A stretch of 47,307 nucleotides of DNA from Candidatus Omnitrophota bacterium. Its GTDB lineage: Bacteria > Omnitrophota > Gorgyraeia > Zapsychrales > Zapsychraceae. Position 1 is the stretch's first letter. Each line of letters starts with the position of its first letter. The DNA lies in contig JACROV010000078.1 in NCBI GenBank assembly GCA_016214285.1, positions 1 to 47,307 of the forward strand, given 5' to 3'. This document shows, piece by piece, positions 32,860 to 40,863 of the stretch. Under the pieces are notes generated by a model. It was not told the DNA's origin and ran no database searches. It saw nothing but the letters and a program-made list of their open reading frames with translations. The translations under genes and the position numbers were made by a program.

Positions 32860-33450
32860 TTAGCTTCTTTTTTTACGTAATCCGACAAACCCTAAAAGGC
32901 CGCTTCCCAGCAAGGCCATGGTCGCCGGTTCGGGGACTACACCATTATCTGTTGGCGGCGGTGTTTGACCATCATAAGTAAGATCATCCATGACCCAAAA
33001 ATCTGGGCTAGGCGTATTGATAACCACCTGATCAACCGATCCATTATAACCCGTGGAGAAAAAAGTAGGAACACTGCTGGGGGCAAATGTACCGGTACTG
33101 TGGACTAAAGTTGAGCTTAAGTAGAGGTCCATTTGAACGGTTGCATAGTCGTAGCCAGAAAAATAGGAACCATTATAAACCACCGGACTTACAAAACTCC
33201 AGCTTGGCGTAGTGTCGCTGGTACTTTCGTATGTCCTGACAATTCCGGATGACGGATTATAAGGAGGTTGAGACCAATTATAGAAGAACCAGGACCCGTT
33301 TTCCCAGTTAATGATTCCCTGATATGGGTTAAGCGACGACAGGTCACCATTAGTCAATTCTTCAAAAGTAAGCACCGTTGCACTTGCATTTCCCACCATC
33401 CCAAAAGCCAGTACCATTGCCACTGCCACCACTAGAATCAATTTCTTCAT
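32860..33450 (-). CDS. PEP-CTERM sorting domain protein
   Basis: MKKLILVVAVAMVLAFGMVGNASA signal; C-terminus VPEPATMALLGSGLLGFVGLRKKRS. Confidence 0.9.
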   Translation of the reverse strand: MKKLILVVAVAMVLAFGMVGNASATVLTFEELTNGDLSSLNPYQGIINWENGSWFFYNWSQPPYNPSSGIVRTYESTSDTTPSWSFVSPVVYNGSYFSGYDYATVQMDLYLSSTLVHSTGTFAPSSVPTFFSTGYNGSVDQVVINTPSPDFWVMDDLTYDGQTPPPTDNGVVPEPATMALLGSGLLGFVGLRKKRS

Positions 33451-33517
33451 CTTCTCTCTCCCCTCATTAATGGTTACCTTTCCCACTGATTTAGAATAAA
33501 TAATCCAATGCCGCTAT

Positions 33518-34393
33518 TTATCGGGCACCTTCACCCGTGAATACTACGCGGACGGTTCTAAAAAGAATGCGTACATCCGTCCACAGGCAGAGTTTTTTAA
33601 TATAAAGAAGATCGTATTTGATCTTTTTCCGGACGTCTTGAATGGTCTCATCGTAGCTGTGCCACACCTGGGCCAGTCCGGTGAGCCCGGGTTTTACAGC
33701 CAAACGTTTTTCATAATCCGTAATTTCCTTTTTAAATTTCTGGACAAACACGGGACGTTCCGGCCGCGGGCCGATCAAGCTCATTTCCCCTTTTAGGATG
33801 TTGATAAACTGCGGGATTTCATCGATATGCGCTTTGCGCAAGAATCTGCCGATGGGGATAATCCGGGGATCGTTATTCTCCGCCCAAACGGGGCCGGTTT
33901 CTTTTTCCGCGTCAACCCGCATGGTGCGGAATTTATAAATTTCAAATAATTTTCCGTCCTTCCCGACGCGGGTTTGGGTGAATAAAACCGGCCCTTTGGA
34001 AGTGCATTTGATCAGAATGGCCGTAAGTAAAAATAAAGGTGACAGGAAAACGATCCCGAATAAAGAAGCGATGGTATCAAACGCGCGCTTGACCATATGG
34101 TATGTTCTGCGGACAAAGCTGGCCGCCATGCCCAAAACACCACCCCCGAATAACATCATCGTGGATGGTTCTGGAGCGCGCGACCGCGGCTTCTCCGTTT
34201 GGTCAGGTATAGCCGTAACGGCTGGATGTTGGGTTGGCTGCTGTACTGAAGTCGTTGTGTCATGTGGCATGATAGAGGATAACGCGGCCCCCGCGGCGGT
34301 CACGAAAAAGACACTCGCCGCAAGCATACCCGTGATCAGGGCAATGTTCAAAACTTTTTCTTTAATGGAATGCATCGAATTTCTCGAGTTCAT
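33518..34393 (-). CDS. Sugar transferase (initiating polyprenyl-phosphate glycosylphosphotransferase) with N-terminal PEP-CTERM-like module
   Basis: RAPEPSTMMLFGGGVLGMAASFVRR followed by KRAFDTIASLFGIVFLSPLFLLTAILIK, KFRTMRVDAE, LRKAHIDEIPQFINILKGEMSLIGPRPERP. Start may be M7 (34375). Confidence 0.92.
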   Translation of the reverse strand: MNSRNSMHSIKEKVLNIALITGMLAASVFFVTAAGAALSSIMPHDTTTSVQQPTQHPAVTAIPDQTEKPRSRAPEPSTMMLFGGGVLGMAASFVRRTYHMVKRAFDTIASLFGIVFLSPLFLLTAILIKCTSKGPVLFTQTRVGKDGKLFEIYKFRTMRVDAEKETGPVWAENNDPRIIPIGRFLRKAHIDEIPQFINILKGEMSLIGPRPERPVFVQKFKKEITDYEKRLAVKPGLTGLAQVWHSYDETIQDVRKKIKYDLLYIKKLCLWTDVRILFRTVRVVFTGEGAR

Positions 34394-34408
34394 ACGTACT
34401 CATTAAGA

Positions 34409-34424
34409 AGCAAATTGTGTGCCA
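34409..34424 (-). promoter_or_regulatory. Sigma54 promoter (-24/-12)
   Basis: Minus strand TGGCAC-ACAAT-TTGCT, near-consensus. Confidence 0.8.
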
Positions 34425-34520
34425 ACAATGTGCTCTTTGTGATGTATTTTGAGAGAGTGTAATTTATTGCAGATCAACTAGTTGCGGCATAATATTTGTG
34501 GGTTGGATTAATAATGTGAG

Positions 34521-34550
34521 ACAGTCTTGGTATGTCCTGGACTGTCCTGG
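34521..34550. promoter_or_regulatory. Three 10-bp-phased iterons, candidate enhancer-binding-protein site
   Basis: acaGTCTTGG tatGTCCTGG actGTCCTGG, ~100-125 bp upstream of the -24 element. Confidence 0.5.
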
Positions 34551-34696
34551 ATTATAAATGTTTAAATTGCACAACACATGTTGCGTCAGATAGACATTTA
34601 TATGGTACATATTCCACCGGACGCACCAAGGTTATCAGTAATAGGGATGCCAATGGCATGATGAGTTTAGGTCATCCAGGAAAAGACTTTTGAAGT

Positions 34697-35347
34697 TCAG
34701 GGCAGATATTTTTGCAGGTACGGAAGGATCATGCGTCCGAAGTCTTTCAATTTCTGCGCGGCGTTTGCGTCGTCCTCTTCCTTCTTTGCGGAAATCGAAA
34801 TGCGGATCAGGGCGCTGCTGGAAGGCTGGCCGAGGAAAGATTTCAGAGCAATAAGTCCTTGCTGTTTCCAATAGTTGGGCGTAAACGTGTCCCCCACCTT
34901 GAACCAATAAAAGAATATTTGTCTTTCTCTGCCTTGCTCAACTGTCACCCGATTGACCTTGATGTCCTTTAGTGCCGATGAATCGGCACTAAAGGAGTCA
35001 TGAACATTGCTCAAGATGGTTGCCCCGCTTCCCGTGTAACAGACTTCAGGGGGATGGGAAACCTTGCGGTTATTTTGGGAATAAACAATGAAGAGGTACG
35101 CCTCCTCCCCTCGCGGATTGGTGTAACGGCGGACAAAAACGTTGTCGGTCTCCAAAATGGCTTTGTCTTGCCGGCTGATCGGGATCTCTTCCGCGCTCCA
35201 GTCGGCGATTTTTTGTGGGAAGGAGTGGATGCTCACAGTATCTTTCTGGCTGTAGACCTTAAAATAGAGATGCCAGGAGATCGCGGCGGATATGAGCATC
35301 AGGGCGATGATGAGGATGTGATTTTTGTCGTATGTTTTGTTTTTCAT
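34697..35347 (-). CDS. Exosortase-associated EpsI family protein
   Basis: FPQKIADWSAEEIPI ... YSQNNRKVSHPPEVCYTGSGATI; located directly downstream of exosortase. Confidence 0.88.
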   Translation of the reverse strand: MKNKTYDKNHILIIALMLISAAISWHLYFKVYSQKDTVSIHSFPQKIADWSAEEIPISRQDKAILETDNVFVRRYTNPRGEEAYLFIVYSQNNRKVSHPPEVCYTGSGATILSNVHDSFSADSSALKDIKVNRVTVEQGRERQIFFYWFKVGDTFTPNYWKQQGLIALKSFLGQPSSSALIRISISAKKEEDDANAAQKLKDFGRMILPYLQKYLP

Positions 35348-35372
35348 GGTTTTGATTTCTTTGCCTACGTAT

Positions 35373-36191
35373 TTATTCCAGAATCTTTCCCACCGCGTAC
35401 AACAAGATGAATGCCAGGGCAAAGACCATGAAGCCCGAGAGATCATGGACAAAGCCGGTGGCGTATTCCGCCCCCCAGACTTCGGAAACGAACGATAAAA
35501 AGACGATCCGCAGGACATTCGTCGCGACGGCGATGGGGATCGTCGAACAAAATAAAATGGTCCGTTTGTACGTCGGCCCCTTCATCCACCAGGCAAAAAT
35601 GCTTCCCAGGGCGGTTAAAGAGATCAGTGACCGCAGGCCGCTGCAGATATCGTCCACCACCACATAGGTATGCTGCATTTTAAGGATGCTTCCGGAGCGG
35701 ACAGCCACCAGTCCCATGCCATTTAGGGCGGCAGTGGCGATCTGCGCGGCGAAAATTTTCATTTTGAAGCTGATATTGGTAATCACAACCAGGGGAACGG
35801 GGATCATGAAGATCAGAAAGCAAACGGGAAAGATGATCTTTTTAAGAATTTTTGAGCCGTAGACGAACAGGATCAACCCGGAGAGGACGATCAACATGGA
35901 AAAGCCGGAGGTAAAATAAATGCGAAATAGCGAACTGCCCAGGTGAATGATCAAACCGGCGACGATAAGCGGCATCCCCCATGGGGATCGCTTGGGACGG
36001 ATCGCCGCCAATTCCCCGCGCATTTGCCAGATCAGAAATCCGCTGACAAACGGGATCAGGATGCCGTGGCTGTAATAGGAATCCCGGGCGAACCACCGGT
36101 CCCACATCCAGAGGGAGGTTGGGATGTAGGTGAGGATAAACATCCCCGCGAGGAGAAGTTCGGCAGTGTGGGATTTAAGTAAATTTTTCAT
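35373..36191 (-). CDS. Exosortase
   Basis: YSHGILIPFVSGFLIW, VVDDICSGLRSLISL (Cys), NVLRIVFLSFV (Arg), FVHDLSGFMVF (His). Confidence 0.95.
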   Translation of the reverse strand: MKNLLKSHTAELLLAGMFILTYIPTSLWMWDRWFARDSYYSHGILIPFVSGFLIWQMRGELAAIRPKRSPWGMPLIVAGLIIHLGSSLFRIYFTSGFSMLIVLSGLILFVYGSKILKKIIFPVCFLIFMIPVPLVVITNISFKMKIFAAQIATAALNGMGLVAVRSGSILKMQHTYVVVDDICSGLRSLISLTALGSIFAWWMKGPTYKRTILFCSTIPIAVATNVLRIVFLSFVSEVWGAEYATGFVHDLSGFMVFALAFILLYAVGKILE

Positions 36192-37357
36192 GTTTTTTCT
36201 TTTATCCCCCTGGCTTTTTCCCACGTGACTTCCTGTTTTGAACCAAAAAAACGTAATGTTCCTGCCAGCGCTGAAAAGTTCAGCAAACAAAAGACATACG
36301 GTATGTAACAGATTTTAGATATGAGGTTAAAGATACCATGCTTCTGGTATCTTGACAAGGCTCCTGTCACGGCCATCCCGTAAAAGACAATTTGCAGATA
36401 AAACATGATTTGGTATAACGGTTCGCCGATTAGGAGCAGATCCAGGATAAACAGCAGAATTAAAAATAACGGTATAAGCACCCGCAATAGTTTGTGTGAG
36501 AATAACTGGATGGCTATTGGGCTGCACAACGGGTTAAAGAGGTCAGGGAAAAGACCGAAAATTTGATAATTCCCGAAAAGCGTCCGGGTCTTGCGGCGGT
36601 GCTCTTCGCGCGGGCTGTCCGCCGCCTGATCATAGGCCTTGGCGGATTCATCCATAACCGCCCGATATCCTTTACGGATGATCTGTAAAGGGACAAACAT
36701 GTCATCCAGGACGATCCCTGCAGGGATCGGGACGAACAACTCCCGCCGGATGGCGTAAATGGCTCCTGTAGCGCCGAGCATGGAATGAAGACGGCTTTCG
36801 CGCGTGCGGATGAATTTTTCGTAATTCCAGTACAGGCCGACGCCTTTGGCCGTAGCCCCCTCTTCCTTCTTTTCTTTAAAAATAAGTTCGCCGCTTACGC
36901 ATCCCACGTGACGATCGGCAAGATTTGCCACGAGCTCCCGGATGGCGTTGGGAGCGAACGTTTGCCGCGCGTCGCAAAAAACGATCGCTTCATTTTTGGC
37001 CGCTTGGACAAGCTCGTTGATGGCCGCCATTTTTCCCTGGCGCCGCGGCCGTTCGATCAAATGGATCCGCGGATCGTTGAAGCCGCGGATGACCCGGGTC
37101 GTTTTGTCGGTGGAACCGTCCGAGCCGATGAGGATCTCCATTTTCTCTTTGGGATAATCCAGGGACAAAAGATTCCGGAGTTTTTCTTTTATAACATCTT
37201 CTTCATTCCAGACCGAAAGGACGACTGAAATTCTTGGTTCATAACTCCCCTTTTGGACAGGGTTTGACCATAACTGCGCCATGAGCCATAACAGCAATGG
37301 ATAGCCGAAGTAGCAGTAGAGCGTGAGTGATATAAGGATCCAGAACGCGAGGATCAT
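36188..37357 (-). CDS. Family 2 glycosyltransferase, membrane-bound
   Basis: PRISVVLSVWNEEDVIKEKLRNLLSLDYP, ILIGSDGSTDKT, AIVFCDARQTFAPNA; TM helices. Confidence 0.93.
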   Translation of the reverse strand: MILAFWILISLTLYCYFGYPLLLWLMAQLWSNPVQKGSYEPRISVVLSVWNEEDVIKEKLRNLLSLDYPKEKMEILIGSDGSTDKTTRVIRGFNDPRIHLIERPRRQGKMAAINELVQAAKNEAIVFCDARQTFAPNAIRELVANLADRHVGCVSGELIFKEKKEEGATAKGVGLYWNYEKFIRTRESRLHSMLGATGAIYAIRRELFVPIPAGIVLDDMFVPLQIIRKGYRAVMDESAKAYDQAADSPREEHRRKTRTLFGNYQIFGLFPDLFNPLCSPIAIQLFSHKLLRVLIPLFLILLFILDLLLIGEPLYQIMFYLQIVFYGMAVTGALSRYQKHGIFNLISKICYIPYVFCLLNFSALAGTLRFFGSKQEVTWEKARGIKEKT

Positions 37358-37893
37358 AATTGAGACACGAACTGAACCATTACTTTATGGCCCAGCGCTC
37401 CAACGACTTGTTTAATAGTCAAAAGGCTGACATTATCGCGGCCGCTCTCAATGCGTGAAATGACCTGTTGGGACACGCCGAGCTTTTGAGCCAGACCGCT
37501 TTGTGTTAAACCGGCTTGCTTGCGCAAATTTTTGATCTGTTCCCCCACATCCCGGAACAGTTCCTCCCTCGGAGGAATCGTTTTGAGGGGCCGGATGGTG
37601 ATGCCTTTTTCCCTGAATGTTTCCGTCACTTTTTCATGGATGGCCTGCCAAAAGATAATCCTGTCTTCAGTCCATTTATCCTGCCGCATTTTTTTCTTGA
37701 TACGTTGCCAGTTGCGGAGAAAAATATTTTTAGGAAGGTAGTTTTTAAAAACTTCTTTCGGTATATTTTTTCTGGCCAGAAGAAGCGCGGCAAGTTCGGC
37801 AAACTTCGGATGCCGCTCATCCGTCAGGATATTTCTAATTTTTTGGGGAGGGATATTCCGGTCCCACAGCCAATCGGGTTTTTTTACCGTCAT
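37354..37893 (-). CDS. XRE-family HTH protein with N-terminal domain of unknown function; candidate antitoxin
   Basis: VGEQIKNLRKQAGLTQSGLAQKLGVSQQVISRIESGRDNVSLLTIKQVVGALG; ATGA overlaps on both sides. Confidence 0.85.
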   Translation of the reverse strand: MTVKKPDWLWDRNIPPQKIRNILTDERHPKFAELAALLLARKNIPKEVFKNYLPKNIFLRNWQRIKKKMRQDKWTEDRIIFWQAIHEKVTETFREKGITIRPLKTIPPREELFRDVGEQIKNLRKQAGLTQSGLAQKLGVSQQVISRIESGRDNVSLLTIKQVVGALGHKVMVQFVSQL

Positions 37894-38606
37894 TTGACTT
37901 CCTCCGCCAAAAGCGCGCCCACTTCATTTTTAAAATATTGATCCATCCGGCGAAAATCAATGGTTTTTTCCGTGACCAAATCCAGCATGCCCGTTTTTAT
38001 AGCCATCCGGTCGAATGTGCGATACCAGCGGATCAGGCCTTCCTTGACGGTTGCCGTCCCATAGCGCGCAACAAATTTGGCCAGAGGCGTCGAAATACTG
38101 GAAAGGCAATATAGATCATAAAAATCCTTAGCTTCCTGCCGGCCTCCGATGGTGATATGCTGGCCGACATCGTTTTGTGATGCCGTATGGCCGGCCACGG
38201 CATAAAGTTTTCTTAAGTAGATGTCTTCCAGAGAAACAACGTAAATACCGTCAACGTCTCTCAGAGGCTTAACGACCCGGACAAAGTCTTCCACAAAATC
38301 AATCTTGCACGTTTTTTCTTTTTTGTCCGTAAGCGTATACATCATGATCTTGGCGAATTGGTCCCCCGTTTTTTGGGCAACCAATTCCGCTTTCATGTTG
38401 AGTTCTTGCCGAAGGCAGGTTATGGCTTCCGCGATTTCTTTCGGTGAGAAAGATTTTGTAAAAAAGTCCAGATCATACGATTCCCGGTGTTGAAAATAGT
38501 AAAGCGACAAAGCGGTCCCGCCAACCAGGTAATAATGGTCGAGCTTGCCGGCCAGGCATGTTAATAGCCGTTTTTGTATGGAGAAATTTAGTTTGGATAC
38601 CTTCAT
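37890..38606 (-). CDS. AbiEii/AbiGii-type nucleotidyltransferase; candidate toxin
   Basis: YYLVGGTALSLYYFQHRESYDLDFFTKSF; KIDFVEDFV; AKDFYDLYCL. Confidence 0.88.
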   Translation of the reverse strand: MKVSKLNFSIQKRLLTCLAGKLDHYYLVGGTALSLYYFQHRESYDLDFFTKSFSPKEIAEAITCLRQELNMKAELVAQKTGDQFAKIMMYTLTDKKEKTCKIDFVEDFVRVVKPLRDVDGIYVVSLEDIYLRKLYAVAGHTASQNDVGQHITIGGRQEAKDFYDLYCLSSISTPLAKFVARYGTATVKEGLIRWYRTFDRMAIKTGMLDLVTEKTIDFRRMDQYFKNEVGALLAEEVK

Positions 38607-38611
38607 GGCCT

Positions 38612-38641
38612 GAATATACAACAAATATGTTGTGTTGTCAA
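38612..38641 (-). promoter_or_regulatory. Sigma70 promoter with palindromic operator inside the spacer
   Basis: Minus strand TTGACA-ACACAACATATTTGTTG-TATATT (17-bp spacer); palindrome ACAACA-TATT-TGTTGT at 38618-38633. Confidence 0.75.
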
Positions 38642-38668
38642 GTATTATACAATTTATATAATGTATTT

Positions 38669-38700
38669 AAGTAGGGGCGTATTGTAATGCGCCCCTACTT
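38669..38700. repeat. Palindromic element GTAGGGGCG...CGCCCCTAC
   Basis: AAGTAGGGGCG-TATTGTAATG-CGCCCCTACTT; supplies the stop codon of the deacetylase. Confidence 0.8.
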
Positions 38701-39486
38701 CATCTTCAGCATCATCCGCCGGATCCAGTCATAAACGGACCCGCCCAACACTTTTTTTACACCGTTTTTGCAAGACCCAAGGACCATTTCCTTGAAGGGC
38801 GCTTTTCCATCGAGCGCTTGGGCGAAGCGGTCGATGGTCCAGTTCGACTTGACGGCAACGCGGCTGAAACAGTTTGTTCCAGCGCCTGACGGCGCTGGAA
38901 CAACGCCGTCAGGTTTTTCGGACACAAAAATATATCGATATCCCGCCTCACTGGCCATGCGGATGATCTTCTCGTTGCAGAATCCGCGCGGGATCGAAAT
39001 GCTTTCAACCGGGACCCCCAGGTTACGTTCCAGGTGTTTTTTGGAAGCGGAGAGTTCCTCCTGGATCTGCGTGTCCAGCAGATTGGTGAGGATCTCATGG
39101 CTGAAACCGTGGGAGCCGATGATCATCCCTTCAGCATTAAGTTGACGGATCTGGTCCCAGCCCATGTACCCATCCTTGCCGATGCGTTTGGCGATCAGGA
39201 AAAAGTGGCCGATAAATCCGAATTCCTTGAGCAATGGCAGAGCGACGGTGCAATTGTTCATTTCCCCGTCGTCGAACGTCAGAATGACCTCCTTGGTGCT
39301 AAAAACGTCCAGATTTTTACGGATGGTGATGGCCCGATAGAGGTGTTCTTTAAGCCACCCCAATTGGGCGTGGAAATTCTCCGTGGTGACGTCATAGAGA
39401 TCGGCGCCCGTTTCGCGCTTCCGCGGCATCGGCGTCTGCGGCGCAACGATCCCGTGGTACATGAGGACTATGGGTTGAGTGATCAT
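38695..39486 (-). CDS. Polysaccharide deacetylase family protein
   Basis: PIVLMYHGIVAP, VILTFDDGEMNN, GSHGFSHEILT, ISIPRGFCNEKII. Confidence 0.92.
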   Translation of the reverse strand: MITQPIVLMYHGIVAPQTPMPRKRETGADLYDVTTENFHAQLGWLKEHLYRAITIRKNLDVFSTKEVILTFDDGEMNNCTVALPLLKEFGFIGHFFLIAKRIGKDGYMGWDQIRQLNAEGMIIGSHGFSHEILTNLLDTQIQEELSASKKHLERNLGVPVESISIPRGFCNEKIIRMASEAGYRYIFVSEKPDGVVPAPSGAGTNCFSRVAVKSNWTIDRFAQALDGKAPFKEMVLGSCKNGVKKVLGGSVYDWIRRMMLKMK

Positions 39487-40271
39487 TTATATCTCTCCAG
39501 TAGTTTATATTTGAAATTTTTAATGTTATCAAACCCGCTGACTTCGATGCGTCTGAGCTCATGAAGCGGCGTGTCGGGTTTATTGACGCCCGGTATGACG
39601 CTTAACGCGTACCGGAATCCCAGTTCCCGGATGATTTTTAGTGTATCCGCGTTATACTCGCCGTAGGGATAACAAAAGGTGTCCAGCCGCTCTCCCTGCG
39701 GCAGATTTTTATTTACACGGGCGCGGCTTTGCGCGATCTCTTCACGCTGGGTTTGGTAACTGAACTTGGGAAGATGCGGGTGGGACACCGTGTGGGCGCC
39801 GAAACTGATCCGGTTCGCGTACATTTCGGCGATCTCTTCCCAGCCAAGCATATCGCGTCCCGGAATATCCGCGTAACGGTTGAATTTTTGGTCGGTACCG
39901 ATGAGCCCGGTCGTCAAAAAAACGGCGGCTGGAAACCCGAATTTTCTCAAAACCGGGAACGCGTTGAGGTAATTATCCCGGTATCCGTCATCGAAGGTGA
40001 TGATGACCTTTGTTTTGGGATCTTGCCCGAATACCGCCGGATGCCCGGTCTCGAATTCCCTGAGACTGATCACCTGGCAGACGTTGGGATGCCGGTATAA
40101 GAACCGCATTTGCTCCGCGAAGGCTTTGGTGCGCGTGACGAGATTGTGCGCCGGCAGATTATCGTTGACGCGATGGTACATCAGGATGAGCACTCCCTCG
40201 GGAGAGTCGTATAGCCCCGCCAAATCTTTTACTTTTCTGAAGATTTTCTTGAACACTGATTCGTGCGGCAT
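39483..40271 (-). CDS. Polysaccharide deacetylase family protein
   Basis: VLILMYHRVNDN, KVIITFDDGYRDNYLNAFPVL, GAHTVSHPHLPK, FCYPYGEYNADT. Confidence 0.95.
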   Translation of the reverse strand: MPHESVFKKIFRKVKDLAGLYDSPEGVLILMYHRVNDNLPAHNLVTRTKAFAEQMRFLYRHPNVCQVISLREFETGHPAVFGQDPKTKVIITFDDGYRDNYLNAFPVLRKFGFPAAVFLTTGLIGTDQKFNRYADIPGRDMLGWEEIAEMYANRISFGAHTVSHPHLPKFSYQTQREEIAQSRARVNKNLPQGERLDTFCYPYGEYNADTLKIIRELGFRYALSVIPGVNKPDTPLHELRRIEVSGFDNIKNFKYKLLERYK

Positions 40272-40317
40272 GTTTTTTCTAAGACCGCTTTCCGCATTTT
40301 CATGAAGGTAATAAAGA

Positions 40318-40857
40318 TCATTTTTTTATTGGAACTTTCTTTTCAGTTTGCTCCTCGAAAACAGTCAAACTGGACTTGAGAACATACAACGATTGTAATT
40401 TCATCTCTTCGGTCTGATTGCCGGGACTCTTCCGGTCTATTTTCTCCAGGTCCTTGATCTGTCTGTTAATTCGACTCAATCGCTCTTTCAACTCTTTCGG
40501 TGTTTCCCCCCTCCGCTCCATATGCCCTGCGGCATTTGAATGGAGCAAGGTTTTCTTCATATTAACATCCCACATATCAACATCCCATTGTGCCCGATTT
40601 AAGTGCAGATCCCTGTCCGTGAGGACCTGAATATTGTATCGCGCCGGATCCTCGGAGATCAAAGGATTATTCTTTGGCTCCCGCAAAACAGTCTTAACAG
40701 TTTCTTTGGGGATGGCAATAACATTTCCAGGCCGGTTTTTTAATATGCCGGGGTCATTGACGTATGAACTGATCAGCCTGTTCGTCATACCGATCAAAAA
40801 GACAAAAAGAATGACGAGTATAATTGTGAGGCTTAAAATATGTTGTTTGATCTGCAT
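40318..40857 (-). CDS. Hypothetical single-TM protein
   Basis: N-terminal TM; otherwise no family recognised; embedded between prepilin-like and deacetylase genes. Confidence 0.65.
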   Translation of the reverse strand: MQIKQHILSLTIILVILFVFLIGMTNRLISSYVNDPGILKNRPGNVIAIPKETVKTVLREPKNNPLISEDPARYNIQVLTDRDLHLNRAQWDVDMWDVNMKKTLLHSNAAGHMERRGETPKELKERLSRINRQIKDLEKIDRKSPGNQTEEMKLQSLYVLKSSLTVFEEQTEKKVPIKK

Positions 40858-40863
40858 ATAATG

